Positions 36,380-44,891 of a stretch of 64,000 nucleotides of DNA are shown one piece after another (position 1 is the stretch's first letter; every line of letters begins with the position of its first letter). The notes below the pieces were generated by a model. It did no database searches and was not told the DNA's origin. It saw only the letters and a program-made list of their open reading frames with translations. Both the position numbers and the translations under genes were made by a program. The DNA is from Nocardia terrae (GTDB taxonomy: Bacteria > Actinomycetota > Actinomycetes > Mycobacteriales > Mycobacteriaceae): positions 579,230 through 643,229 of the forward strand of contig NZ_WRPP01000006.1 in NCBI RefSeq assembly GCF_009760405.1, given 5' to 3'.

Positions 36380-36950
36380 AGTCGCGTTCCCGTCTGATCG
36401 GCCGGTTGGGATCCGGACGCGGCACGATCAACCCTCCCTACGGCCTGAATCGTCAAGTCGCCCCTGAGCAGTCGGTCTTCGCGCGGCCCGGCGTGGACCC
36501 GGCGCATACTGTGGGGCCTGCTGGGTATGTAGCCCGGGATCTGCGGCCTGCCTGCCGCACACGACACCCACAACGCGTGGCGGTGGGGGTTGCCTACCAC
36601 CGGTACCGGCGGGCGGTCAGCTACGTGTATGAGCTGGTGACAGGGCCTGGACATAAGGGCCGCCTTTCGGGTGAACGAGGCTGTGCGTGCACCCAGTACT
36701 GGCACCTCTGACCCCGAAAATCCGGGTCGGCTTTCCTGAAACTTCGAAAGATGACAAAAATCGAGTATTCGGGAAGCCTCGAGCTGGCCGTTTGGATCCG
36801 CCAGAGTGAAGTCGCGAGAAGTTTGCTCCAATCTTGTGTGGTGAGGTCAGTGGCGGTTAGGGTGGCGGAAATCCGATGTTGATCAGTGCTGCGCGGAGTT
36901 GAACCGAATGGTTGCTCGGCCAGCAGAGGGAGAAGTTCGGGGGTTGCCGC
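36380..36950. other. 570-bp gap between excisionase and WXG100 operon
   Basis: No convincing reading frame was found on either strand. The left part must hold the integrase/excisionase promoter. The stretch around 36725-36775 is noticeably AT-rich (for example GATGACAAAAATCG) against the surrounding DNA and is a reasonable place for the promoter of the effector operon that starts at 36951. Nothing else is recognisable. Confidence 0.5.
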
Positions 36951-37280
36951 GTGGCCGATGAACTGCACGCCCGATTCGCCGACATGCGCTCGTCGGCCAG
37001 TCAGCTGACCCAATGGGCGAACGAAAGCGCGGGGATCTTCGCCTCAGGGCACAAGGAGATCGAGGACGCAGCCTCCGGGTGGGTCGGCAGCTCGGCAGCG
37101 GCATTGAGCGGCGCGCTGGAGAAGCTGCACTCCTCTGCGAACGCGTTGACCGGCAACCTCGACAACCACTCGACCCACATCCACACGGCGGCGACGGAAC
37201 TGCACAGGACAGATTCCGAGTGGCGGGACCAGCTCAATCAGTACGTTGATGAGCCGGGGCGGAGCTCGCTCGACTTATGA
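36951..37280 (+). CDS. WXG100/ESAT-6-like protein
   Basis: This 109-residue protein from GTG 36951 (GGGGG region upstream) has the size and helix-turn-helix hairpin of WXG100 proteins. A turn motif WVG lies in the middle (ASGWVGSSAAALSGAL) between two amphipathic helices (FADMRSSASQLTQWANESA and NHSTHIHTAATELHRTDSEW). Family knowledge: such proteins are secreted as heterodimers by ESX/type VII systems. It overlaps the next gene (ATGA at 37277-37280), which probably encodes its effector partner. ATG 36912 is in frame but has poor support. Confidence 0.82.
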   Translation: MADELHARFADMRSSASQLTQWANESAGIFASGHKEIEDAASGWVGSSAAALSGALEKLHSSANALTGNLDNHSTHIHTAATELHRTDSEWRDQLNQYVDEPGRSSLDL

Positions 37281-38578
37281 TCACGATCGCCGACATCGAT
37301 CGCTGGAGCATCGATGACCTCGACCGGGTGTTCCAAGTCTGCTCCGCGCACGCCGACCACTGCGGCGAACGCCGCGAGGATCTGGGCAATCTCCAGACCT
37401 TCCAAACCTGGGGCGGAGGTGCCGCGGAGGCGGCCAAGCTCTCGGTCGGCAAAACACGGGTCGATTTCGATGCGCACGGCGATCACGTGTCCGCCATCGC
37501 CACCGCCGCCAGCACGGCATCGATCGAAGTGACAGCCGTCAAGCAGAAGCTGGCCGCGCTGCGGGCCACCGCGCAGCAACAGTCGCTGCTGATCGGTGAG
37601 GACGGCAAGGTCATCGCCGCGGTATGCGCGGTCGACGCCAAAGAGCAGGCCAAGATCGAAGCCAACCGTGCCGCCCTGCAACTCGAGGTCAACCAGCTGT
37701 TGATCAACGCCCAGGCGGTCGACGACGATTTGGCCGAAGCCATCAACGGCGCGGACGGACAGATCAGCGAATCCGCAGTCGCAGCACACAATCACACGCC
37801 GGAGATCGCCGGCGTATACGGGCTCGGGTCGCTCGGGATGCCCGATTACCCCGACGGCTCGCTGACCAACGAAGAGACCCGAAACTACTACGCCGAGGCC
37901 GAGAAACGACTCAAGGCGCTCAACGACCAGTTGGCGCATTCCGATCTCACCACAGAGCAGCGAGCCACGATCGCGCAGGAACTGCGCAACGAAATACGGT
38001 CCAAGGCCCGCGAACTGATGGCCGACCGAGATGCGGCGGCCGCCCTCAACCAAGGCGAGCCGAACAAGACCCTCGACGAGCTCGTCGACAGCAAGATGGC
38101 CCGCAAGGGCATGACTCGCGAACAAGCGCTCGAGGACATCATCAAATCCTCGAGCCAAAGCCGAGGATCGGTGAACGCAAGTTTGGGCGTCGATCCGGAG
38201 AATCCGAAGCTGCCCAATCTGGACGAGGTGCGGGCACGCGTAGGAGCCGCACCACCGGGTGCCGATCCGCCGCCGATCGAGCTCGGGGCCGGCTCCCGGG
38301 CGCTGCGCATCGCGGGCAAGGCTGCGCTCCCGCTCGCCGTGGCCTATGAGGCGTGGGATGGCTACAACCAGGTGAAGGCCGGGACCGAGTCGATTCCCGA
38401 AGCGGTCGGCACCGGAACGGGTGCGGTCGGCGGCATGTTGATCGGCGCCGAGTACGGCGCGACGGTAGGTGCTTTCGGCGGGCCGGTCGGTGTCGCGGTC
38501 GGCGGGCTTCTCGGCGGTGTCATCGGAGGAGTCGGTGGCGGCATGTTCGGCAAAACGATCGGTGGGTGGTTCTCGTGA
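37277..38578 (+). CDS. Putative type VII-secreted effector with glycine-zipper C-terminus
   Basis: This 433-residue protein is coupled to the WXG100-like gene. Residues 1-150 are helical and Ala-rich, with QTWGGGAAEAAKLSVG near residue 45, like the N-terminal targeting region of LXG/CpnT-type effectors. The middle (residues ~180-330) is charged and includes GMPDYPDGSLTNEET. The C-terminal 60 residues are a Gly/Val-rich hydrophobic run (AVGGMLIGAEYGATVG, GLLGGVIGGVGGGMFG), typical of glycine-zipper membrane-inserting segments. No enzymatic motif was recognised. The next gene overlaps its stop (GTGA at 38575-38578) and is a candidate immunity or accessory protein. A membrane-perturbing toxin is inference. 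Confidence 0.65.
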   Translation: MITIADIDRWSIDDLDRVFQVCSAHADHCGERREDLGNLQTFQTWGGGAAEAAKLSVGKTRVDFDAHGDHVSAIATAASTASIEVTAVKQKLAALRATAQQQSLLIGEDGKVIAAVCAVDAKEQAKIEANRAALQLEVNQLLINAQAVDDDLAEAINGADGQISESAVAAHNHTPEIAGVYGLGSLGMPDYPDGSLTNEETRNYYAEAEKRLKALNDQLAHSDLTTEQRATIAQELRNEIRSKARELMADRDAAAALNQGEPNKTLDELVDSKMARKGMTREQALEDIIKSSSQSRGSVNASLGVDPENPKLPNLDEVRARVGAAPPGADPPPIELGAGSRALRIAGKAALPLAVAYEAWDGYNQVKAGTESIPEAVGTGTGAVGGMLIGAEYGATVGAFGGPVGVAVGGLLGGVIGGVGGGMFGKTIGGWFS

Positions 38579-39111
38579 ACGAGCAAGCCACAACCATCTA
38601 CGCCGCTTTGAATTCCATTGCGCACCAGCCGCACCGGATCGTGGACCCCTCCATCATTCCAGGGCGCATCCTCATCGACCTCGATCCCACCGTTTGGGCG
38701 GAATTCGATGGTCGAGACGCGGGCTACCTGATGGTGTTCGCCGCGGAAAACGAACCACCACAACAGTTCCGGACCAATCTCGTGGTCGTCTTGACGCGCG
38801 CGATCGTCAACAGCGGCGTCGACCTCTTCACGACTGTCATCGGGCACGCGTTCACCGAAGCACGCGGGCTACCGGGATGGGAAGAGGAACGCGTGCTCAC
38901 CTGTCTGCCGGAATACCGCCACAGCGGATGGTCCATCCAATCCGGCACTTACCGCGCCGACGACCTCACCCTGTACACAGTGACCCGGTACGCGGCCTAC
39001 GAGCGCGGCAACATCGCCTACCTGTTGCAGGTGACCGGCACGACCGCCGACCGGTCGCGCTTCGGTAGCCTGCTCGATGACATCGTCTACAACACCGCCT
39101 TCGAGGACTGA
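38575..39111 (+). CDS. LpqN/LpqT-like protein, candidate immunity or accessory factor
   Basis: This 178-residue soluble protein starts with the GTG that overlaps the effector stop. The segment PQQFRTNLVVVLTRAIVNSGVD and the following WEEERVLTCLPEYRHSGWSIQSGTY recall LpqN/LpqT-type domains, but here there is no signal peptide or lipobox. Tight coupling to the effector gene is the usual arrangement for an immunity protein or chaperone. The assignment is tentative and based on fold-like motifs, not a search. Confidence 0.55.
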   Translation: MNEQATTIYAALNSIAHQPHRIVDPSIIPGRILIDLDPTVWAEFDGRDAGYLMVFAAENEPPQQFRTNLVVVLTRAIVNSGVDLFTTVIGHAFTEARGLPGWEEERVLTCLPEYRHSGWSIQSGTYRADDLTLYTVTRYAAYERGNIAYLLQVTGTTADRSRFGSLLDDIVYNTAFED

Positions 39112-39125
39112 GAGGCCCGGAACCG

Positions 39126-39413
39126 ATGGTCAAACGCTCGGACCGAGTAACCGATCTCGAAGCGGCCCTCGCCGCCACCGTCACCTTCACCAAAGACCCC
39201 GACGACAGCTACTGGATGATCGGACACACCCCCGACCAGACCTTGTACGTCCGCATGGGCAACTTCCCCGAGGAAGACATGTGGTCGCTGTGGCTGGGCG
39301 ATGACCGATGGATGGACTTCACCACCCCACCCGCGGGCTGGACACTGAAGCTGACGCCCGGCTGGCCGGACACCGCACGCCCTCGACTCCCGAAGGGCGA
39401 ATTCCACAGCTGA
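39126..39413 (+). CDS. Small hypothetical protein in effector operon
   Basis: This 95-residue acidic protein starts 14 bp after the LpqN-like gene. It has many Asp, Trp and Pro residues (DDSYWMIGHTPDQTLYVRMG, WSLWLGDDRWMDF) and no signal or span. The composition resembles small immunity proteins. I do not recognise the family. It closes the operon, and an AT-rich spot (TATATAAATAAGG near 39460) follows. Confidence 0.55.
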   Translation: MVKRSDRVTDLEAALAATVTFTKDPDDSYWMIGHTPDQTLYVRMGNFPEEDMWSLWLGDDRWMDFTTPPAGWTLKLTPGWPDTARPRLPKGEFHS

Positions 39414-39571
39414 CACAGAAGTCGTCCGGTCAGCGCTCCTGTCGTGCGTGAGAGGTCCACCTATATAAATAAGGGGCGGGAGGTCCTTCACGAGGCGAGG
39501 CTTTGAAGCTGGGGTTTCAGATCAGCCGCGTGCGATAGCCGGACAGAGGTAGCGAAATAAGGTCCAGCGAG

Positions 39572-39808
39572 TTATACAGCCGGTAACAGCGGTGCCGCAT
39601 CGGCCGCAAAAGCGGTCAGCAATTTGCATGGATCCGCATTGTTATTGGCCGTATCAAAAGATTGCGGCAACGAAGTGTTCAGCGTGAGCTTCGACGACGT
39701 GTCGGCCGTCGTGCACGCCGAGCTGCCAGCTAGCAGCAGCACCATGACACCCGCCGAAACAAGCGACGACAGAGTCGAACGTGAGGAGGTGCGCGCATAT
39801 GATCTCAT
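39572..39808 (-). CDS. Short lipoprotein, possible truncated DUF3558 relative
   Basis: This 78-residue protein has a signal peptide ending in a lipobox-like LLAGSSAC at about residue 32, then a Thr/Ser-rich stretch and ADPCKLLTAF near the end. DPC followed by a short helix is the N-terminal hallmark of DUF3558 lipoproteins, such as the neighbour upstream, which continue for another 100 residues. This one stops soon after, so it may be a truncated copy. It lies 68 bp downstream of that neighbour on the same strand. Confidence 0.5.
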   Translation of the reverse strand: MRSYARTSSRSTLSSLVSAGVMVLLLAGSSACTTADTSSKLTLNTSLPQSFDTANNNADPCKLLTAFAADAAPLLPAV

Positions 39809-39876
39809 TTATTCGGCACTTCCACCCTGCATCCTCCGTTGACAAAAGCTGTGGCCTTGCCGGGATCTTCCGTCCA

Positions 39877-40422
39877 CTATTGGAGTTGCGGTACCCCAAT
39901 GAGCTTGGTGGCGATGTCGGTTGCGAGGTCGCAGGATTTGTTGGGAAAGCTGCCGTCAAGCAAGAGGCGGTAATCGCTCATCGAGACCAGCAGCATGCAT
40001 TCCCCAGGAGAGCCATGGGGGGTTGCGAGGGTCGCGTCGTGGGTGCCGATCTTGACCTGATGGAAGGTTCTCGACTTCGCCAGAGTCGCCTGCAGATAGT
40101 CGCTGGTGATGTTGGTGGCCTGTAGGTAGAACTCCACATCTGGGTTCGACATGTACCTCACCAAGCAGCCGGCGAACTTCAGATTCGGTTCGCTGAACGG
40201 ACCGTTGTAATGGTTCGGTATCCGCACCTCGAGCCCCACGGCAGACAACTGATCCGGTGGAACGGCGGTGCATGGGTCGAGCCTGAGCGGTTGACTGCTT
40301 AGACTCGCGGACAGCGGTTCGGAAGGACCGGTAGCTGTTTTGGAGCAGGACGTGACCGCTGCAACCAGAAGCAGCAGTAGCAGGATCAACTTCCCGCGGA
40401 AGCGGGTACGGGCATTGGTCAT
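39877..40422 (-). CDS. DUF3558-like lipoprotein of effector cassette A
   Basis: This 181-residue protein has a signal peptide and lipobox (LLLLLVAAVTSC), a Thr/Ser-rich linker, and LDPCTAVPPDQLSAVG, the DUF3558 start motif. Two further Cys occur (FAGCLVRY, GECMLLV), with a third in NKSCDLATDIATKL, suggesting disulfides outside the membrane. It overlaps the upstream effector gene by 4 bp (ATGA at 40419-40422). In the paralogous cassette at 60 kb the same position holds a different lipoprotein. A role as outer-face immunity or docking factor is inference. Confidence 0.7.
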   Translation of the reverse strand: MTNARTRFRGKLILLLLLLVAAVTSCSKTATGPSEPLSASLSSQPLRLDPCTAVPPDQLSAVGLEVRIPNHYNGPFSEPNLKFAGCLVRYMSNPDVEFYLQATNITSDYLQATLAKSRTFHQVKIGTHDATLATPHGSPGECMLLVSMSDYRLLLDGSFPNKSCDLATDIATKLIGVPQLQ

Positions 40423-42854
40423 TTCGATCCTGCCTGGAGCTTGTAGCCTCCGTCGACGAGAGCATTGATTTGGTCAGGGTTCTCGGCAAGTAGATTCTTG
40501 ACGAGCTCGTTGTAGGCGGTGCCGTACCGGTCCTTATAGCCGTCGACCTGGTCCTGGTTCTGGTTTCCGCCCGAGGCGTTGGCGTCAGTGATGCGATGGT
40601 CGAAGTCGAAGTCGCCAGTGGCTTGGACATTCTCGGCCTGTGGGAACTGGGCGATGACTGCGTTCGGTTTAGGATTCCATTCTTCGATCGCGGAGTCCCA
40701 GCTATCATCGCGCATCTTTTCAACCACGCCATGGACGATGTCGCCGCCTGGGATTTTATCAACCGCTTCTTTCGTAATGCCCTTGAAGACCTCTTTGGCT
40801 ATGTCGGCGGCCTTCTGCTTGGTGTCCTGCACCTCCTGCTGGTGGGTTAAGCCCTCCATCTTGTTGTGCACATCTTGGTAGGTTGCGGCGTTGAGGATCG
40901 CAGTATCGATCCTGGCATCTACCCCAGCAAGAGCACGGGTCGTGTCGATCTTGCTGGGGTCCTGTCCCTGCACAATCTGATCGATGACGGCGTGGTCGTA
41001 CAGCTGCCGAGAGGTCTCCAGATAGATCTTGCCTTGGTCGGATTGGGCACTCAGGAACAGCAGTCGCTCGGCATCTGTGGTAGCGAGGTGCGCCACCCCG
41101 TTCTCGACTCCGCTGGCATTCGGGTTGTAGCCAACGAGGGAATCGATGTTCGGGGCGAGGGTCTTCGCCAATCCGGTTGCCAGCTCGGGGTTCTTGATGA
41201 ACGCGTCAGTATTGAGTTTGAAGACCGAATCGTCACCCTGAGTGAGCAGCTTGCCGGTGCTGTCGTGCGGCGCGAGCACATCGGGCAGTTTGGTGTAGGC
41301 ACTGCGGGAGAGGTCTCCGAGCTGCCCTTGGTCATGGGTGTGCTCGCCGATCCAGTCCACCAGTCCCGCTGCGGTTTTGCCCTTGTCGTCCCATTCGTGC
41401 TGGATGGTCTCCGAGGTAAATTTCAAGGGGTCATAGTCGCCGGAGTGCTTGAAGGCGTCGCCGACGGCCCCGAAGGACAGGTCTTCGGGCAGTTTCGAGC
41501 CCGTGTGGCAGTCCAAGCCGGTCAGCAGCTGATAGGCGGACTGATGGTTGGCGGCGGCGAGACCGACGTACTGGTTCGCGGCGGTCTCGAGTGCATTGCT
41601 GTCGGGTTGGTTGAAGAAGCCTTCGGGTGTGATGGGTTTCCAGTACTGGTTGATCCACTGGTTCATGTGCTCGTCCTTGCCGTCCATGAACGCGGCGAGA
41701 CTGGCTCCCTGACGGCCGAGCTCGGTACCGAAGGTGGTGCCCGGCTGCATGCCTTTGTCCCCGTGGGACATGATGTTGGCGAATTTCACTTCGTCGCTGA
41801 GCCGATTCTGGAAGACGAACGGGCCGTCTCCGGCCATCTTGCCCCAGTCGGCGTCGTCGAGCCGCTCGGACACCAGTTTGCGGATATCGGTGGGGAGCTG
41901 GGTGTAGTCACCGGGCGACTTGAGGTTTCCGTTGCTGTCGAAGCCGGTGCCGATCTTCTCGTTGGACAGCATCATGATGCTGTCGCTGATCGCGGTCTGC
42001 TCCTTGGCGGCGGTATCGGCGTTGGGGTTTCCGGGCTGGTTCTGGCTGTCGAGGTAGTCACCGAGGGAGATCAGGCCGTCTTTGCCGAGGTTGTTGTAGA
42101 ACTTCTTGTAGTAGTCCTGCACGTCGGCAGGAACGACCACTTCGCGTCCGTCGTCGAGGTCCTGGATATCGGCGGGCGACAACACGTTCTGCGGCATGTG
42201 GGAGAGGATCTCGTCGATCTTCGCCTGGTCGTGGTTCTTCAACGCGTTGGCCAGGTCAGTGCCGTCCTGGTCGCCGGCGTGGTCGACCTTGTCCTTCGGG
42301 TCCGGCGGCGTGGTCTGTGTGGTGGTCAGATTGGCGAAGGCGTTGTTGACCGCGGTCATCGCGTCGTCGTCGGCAGTGCCGCAATCGGTCAGTGCGGCCT
42401 GGATCGCCTTCTGGTATTCCTCGGCTCGGTGTTCCAGGCTGGCTTGCAAGGTGGCCTTGTTGTCACCGGCGTACTGGAGGATCTGCTGCCAGCCGGTGCT
42501 CGCCTTCACCTCGCCGGTGTCGCTGACGGTGAAACTCGAACCTTCAGCGTCGGAAACTTTGCTCAGCAGAACCGTTTTGGCTGCATCGATCGCTTTCGCT
42601 CCGTTGCGTGCGGCGGTGGCACCGTTTTCCAGAGCGGTCTTGACTGTCGTTGCGTCGCCGTGGATTTCGTCGTGCCGGTCGCGCATCGCGTCCCCGGCGT
42701 TGCCGATCCAGTAGTGATAGGAGCCGTCGACCGAGCGTGCTGCGGCATCCAGTGTGTCGCCGAGGGTCTGGGCTTTTTGATCCCACTCACCGGCTTGGGT
42801 GTTGAGTACGCCCGGATCCCATGCCTTCACCTGAGGGATGGTCGGCGTACCCAT
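40419..42854 (-). CDS. Large ESX-type effector-like protein (TPR-repeat-region family), cassette A
   Basis: This 811-residue protein from ATG 42854 has an N-terminal ~190-residue region (MGTPTIPQVKAWDP, HYWIGNAGDAMRDRHDE, FTVSDTGEVK, DCGTADDDAMTAVNNAFANL) that matches the paralogue at 60.4-62.9 kb almost residue for residue. This region resembles the WXG-like N-terminal domain of CpnT-type type VII substrates. The rest is helical and Asn/Asp/Gln-rich and diverges from the paralogue. The C-terminal ~70 residues (YKDRYGTAYNELVKNLLAENP) differ completely. No enzymatic motif was recognised. It overlaps both its upstream EspC-like gene and its downstream lipoprotein gene. Confidence 0.75.
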   Translation of the reverse strand: MGTPTIPQVKAWDPGVLNTQAGEWDQKAQTLGDTLDAAARSVDGSYHYWIGNAGDAMRDRHDEIHGDATTVKTALENGATAARNGAKAIDAAKTVLLSKVSDAEGSSFTVSDTGEVKASTGWQQILQYAGDNKATLQASLEHRAEEYQKAIQAALTDCGTADDDAMTAVNNAFANLTTTQTTPPDPKDKVDHAGDQDGTDLANALKNHDQAKIDEILSHMPQNVLSPADIQDLDDGREVVVPADVQDYYKKFYNNLGKDGLISLGDYLDSQNQPGNPNADTAAKEQTAISDSIMMLSNEKIGTGFDSNGNLKSPGDYTQLPTDIRKLVSERLDDADWGKMAGDGPFVFQNRLSDEVKFANIMSHGDKGMQPGTTFGTELGRQGASLAAFMDGKDEHMNQWINQYWKPITPEGFFNQPDSNALETAANQYVGLAAANHQSAYQLLTGLDCHTGSKLPEDLSFGAVGDAFKHSGDYDPLKFTSETIQHEWDDKGKTAAGLVDWIGEHTHDQGQLGDLSRSAYTKLPDVLAPHDSTGKLLTQGDDSVFKLNTDAFIKNPELATGLAKTLAPNIDSLVGYNPNASGVENGVAHLATTDAERLLFLSAQSDQGKIYLETSRQLYDHAVIDQIVQGQDPSKIDTTRALAGVDARIDTAILNAATYQDVHNKMEGLTHQQEVQDTKQKAADIAKEVFKGITKEAVDKIPGGDIVHGVVEKMRDDSWDSAIEEWNPKPNAVIAQFPQAENVQATGDFDFDHRITDANASGGNQNQDQVDGYKDRYGTAYNELVKNLLAENPDQINALVDGGYKLQAGSK

Positions 42855-43159
42855 CAGACCGCGTCCCCCAGATTGGTGAACTTGTCGACCGAGACGTCCT
42901 CGGTCTCGATGTAGTCGTTCGCGCCGTTGTGGGCATGGGTGTGAAGCGTGTCGTAGTGGCCGGAGATGGCAGTGAACGCCCCGCCGATCGCGGACGCCAC
43001 CTCGGTGCAGGCTCCCCCGACGGCCGTATCGGCCAGGCCCGTGGTGATCTGGTCTGCCGAATCGTGGTCGGTCATGCCCCCGAGCGTGGTCGAGGCATCC
43101 TTGAACCCCGAGGCCAACGCGCGCACGCGCTCCGGATTTACATCTAGTCGCCCACCCAT
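42854..43159 (-). CDS. EspC-like type VII secretion target, cassette A
   Basis: This 101-residue protein starts MGGRLDVNPERVRALASGF, followed by a helical hairpin and C-terminal HAHNGANDYIETEDVS. The pattern (LxVxPxxLxxxA at the start and a YxxxD/E-like signal at the end) fits the EspC/T7SS-target family. Its stop overlaps the start of the large effector gene, so the two are coupled and probably cosecreted. The paralogue at 62.9 kb is about 80 percent identical by eye. Confidence 0.78.
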   Translation of the reverse strand: MGGRLDVNPERVRALASGFKDASTTLGGMTDHDSADQITTGLADTAVGGACTEVASAIGGAFTAISGHYDTLHTHAHNGANDYIETEDVSVDKFTNLGDAV

Positions 43160-43306
43160 GTCCTAAGGCCCCCTTTGTCGCCGACACAGAACGATCGGTG
43201 CAAGTGATGCTACAAACTTAGTTCCGCGTACTTTACAACGCCATCCAGCGGCGCTCCGCCCTCTCGACGAGGTCGGTTGCCGGGACCAGCGAGTAGGGGA
43301 TTCACC
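43160..43306. promoter_or_regulatory. Conserved bidirectional intergenic region, cassette A
   Basis: This 147-bp stretch separates the leftward EspC-like operon from the rightward YbaB-like gene and is strongly conserved in the second cassette (63197-63344). Shared blocks include GAACGATCGGT, TACAAACTTAGTT (43211-43223), CGCGTACTTT, AACGCCAT, CGACGAGGTCG and CCGGGACCAGCGAGTAGGGG. The central TACAAACTTAGTT and GTACTTT.AACG portion is partly palindromic and AT-rich, so it may hold overlapping promoters and an operator. The last block contains the ribosome-binding region of the YbaB-like gene. Confidence 0.65.
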
Positions 43307-43741
43307 ATGGCTGATCAGACTCCTGCGCGTCACCGCTCATTGCTCGATGCGGTCGCCGACGAGACCGAACGCGTGCACGCGGCGATCGGGACCCGCACCG
43401 TCACCGCAACCTCAGCCGACGGTGGGATCAGCGTGGCCGTGAGCGCCGACGGCACCGTGCACGATTGGCGCATCGCCGGGGCCGACGCTCACACGAACCG
43501 ACTCGTGGCCAGCCTGGTCGGGCTGATCGGTCAGGCCCACACCGCCGCGCAGCAGGCCATCCGAACCGAACTCGACGCGATCTCCGATCGAGAAGAGGTT
43601 CGAGCCGCTACCGACGCCGCCCGTGACGCCCTCGCTCGAACGCCCGTCACGCCATCGTCCGCCGCAAGCAACGACACGTGGGACGAGGATTACTACGAGT
43701 ACGAGTACCGCGGCAAGTCCCGCATTGCCGCCCCCGAATGA
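43307..43741 (+). CDS. YbaB/EbfC-like protein, cassette A
   Basis: This 144-residue protein from ATG 43307 (AGGGGA upstream) has the YbaB-type strand pattern VTATSADGGISVAVSADGTVHDWRI and a helix HTNRLVASLVGLIGQAHTAAQQAIRTELD. The acidic tail is rich in Tyr, Asp and Glu. YbaB/EbfC proteins are dimeric DNA-binding or nucleoid-associated factors, and actinobacterial relatives often sit beside ESX genes. It is divergent from the EspC-like operon and is a good candidate regulator or chaperone. The paralogue at 63345 is closely similar. Confidence 0.75.
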   Translation: MADQTPARHRSLLDAVADETERVHAAIGTRTVTATSADGGISVAVSADGTVHDWRIAGADAHTNRLVASLVGLIGQAHTAAQQAIRTELDAISDREEVRAATDAARDALARTPVTPSSAASNDTWDEDYYEYEYRGKSRIAAPE

Positions 43742-43821
43742 CAGCCATACAGCGGGCACTCCGAGACCATCTTAACGAATCACTGAGTGCACGAGCATTA
43801 TTCGCACTCCGTAGCTCCAGT

Positions 43822-44187
43822 TCAGTGCGGGTCGAACTCGCCGTCAGCCACACCCTTGATGAAGGCGTCCCATTCTTCAGTGGTAAATCGGAGTTCTACC
43901 CGCTGAGTGCCGCTTACGACGACTGCCTCGCCGTTCATCGAAAGTTCGACCGTCAGGGCATCTCCGGCATCAAGGCTTCCCAAGGCCACGGTGCCTGGCT
44001 GTTTGCTCAGGGCCAGGCCGAGGAACTGGTTCCAGCAATCTATGGGCACAGTGAGGTAAGGCTGCCTGTGCGGGTCGTTCGCGGGGTTGCGCAGGTACTT
44101 GCTGTCACGGATGCGGACCACGTGCGGGCCGAAGCAGACCTCGACACAGGATTGGTCTCGGAAGATCGAGATGACTTGTACCAGCAT
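43822..44187 (-). CDS. DUF397 protein with two DUF397-like units
   Basis: This 121-residue protein has a C-terminal unit with MNGEAVVVSGTQRVELRFTTEEWDAFIKGVADGEFD, the classic DUF397 pattern. An N-terminal half (CVEVCFGPHVVRIRDSKY, YLTVPIDCWNQFL) looks like a second, weaker unit. DUF397 proteins usually pair with an XRE-type regulator in Streptomyces and Nocardia, but none is visible here. It converges with the YbaB-like gene. Function is unknown. Confidence 0.75.
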   Translation of the reverse strand: MLVQVISIFRDQSCVEVCFGPHVVRIRDSKYLRNPANDPHRQPYLTVPIDCWNQFLGLALSKQPGTVALGSLDAGDALTVELSMNGEAVVVSGTQRVELRFTTEEWDAFIKGVADGEFDPH

Positions 44188-44274
44188 GTATTACGTCCGG
44201 AACCCGACTTGCTCATGTGACCGACTCTATCCCACGCGTAATCGCCTTCACCCGTTCCAAACTGGCTTCTCGGC

Positions 44275-44835
44275 TCAGCGCGTTGGATATCGCCGTGTCA
44301 TAGATGACACCCAGATCCCGTACAGCGTCTCAGTATCGCGGTCCTCGAGGATCTCGCCAGTCACTGTCGTCTCATGCCACGCAAGCGTCGGCAGCCGTGG
44401 GTTGGCGAAATCGATCAAATGAAACGTCGCGCCGCTGAAGATGACTCGCTCTGTAACGGTGACCGCCATCCGGACAGCATGGACGGCACCCGACGGGCCG
44501 ACAATGGGGACACACGTCGCAAATATCGAGCAATGGCGACTCGACAAATCACCACGGCACGGTGCTTGCTCGGATACCGCCCGTGTGAGCAGCTCAAGCC
44601 CTGCATCCAACGACAGCGGAACCAAGGACGCCAAACCGGTTCCGCGGAATGCGCGGAACAGTCGATGGAACCGGTGCGGCCCCTCGCCATCGACGAGGAC
44701 CGTGGGCTCCAGACTCGGCCCCGCCAGGCATTCCAGGAGAAGCTGGTGCCCCTCGCCGAGATCGCGGGATCCGGCGACGCACGGATCAGTTGATTGCTCG
44801 CGGCGTGCGGATACCAGATGCAGAGGAAGAGGCAT
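44275..44835 (-). CDS. GAF/DUF5593-like hypothetical protein
   Basis: This 186-residue protein from ATG 44835 is preceded by AAGGACC. The middle contains FATCVPIVGPSGAVHAVRMAVTV, a pattern seen in GAF-like sensory domains where a ligand pocket strand is followed by a Gly turn. The C-terminal part is WHETTVTGEILEDRDTETLYGIW. No signal or span is present. It is divergent from the 44892 gene. A signalling role is only a fold-level guess. Confidence 0.5.
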   Translation of the reverse strand: MPLPLHLVSARREQSTDPCVAGSRDLGEGHQLLLECLAGPSLEPTVLVDGEGPHRFHRLFRAFRGTGLASLVPLSLDAGLELLTRAVSEQAPCRGDLSSRHCSIFATCVPIVGPSGAVHAVRMAVTVTERVIFSGATFHLIDFANPRLPTLAWHETTVTGEILEDRDTETLYGIWVSSMTRRYPTR

Positions 44836-44891
44836 CCGCGTGAGGTCCTTCTGACCACTGGACCGCCTAGCGCGGAGATCTTGTTGGTTCC

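Noticed and set aside
36376..36831. A minus-strand frame upstream of the excisionase
   Set aside because: No domain, no convincing RBS, and composition typical of noncoding DNA; left as a gap.
40866..42914. A 682-residue plus-strand frame with Val/Gly-rich, seemingly hydrophobic sequence
   Set aside because: It is antisense to the cassette A effector. The minus-strand protein has a close paralogue at 60.4-62.9 kb, which fixes the coding strand.
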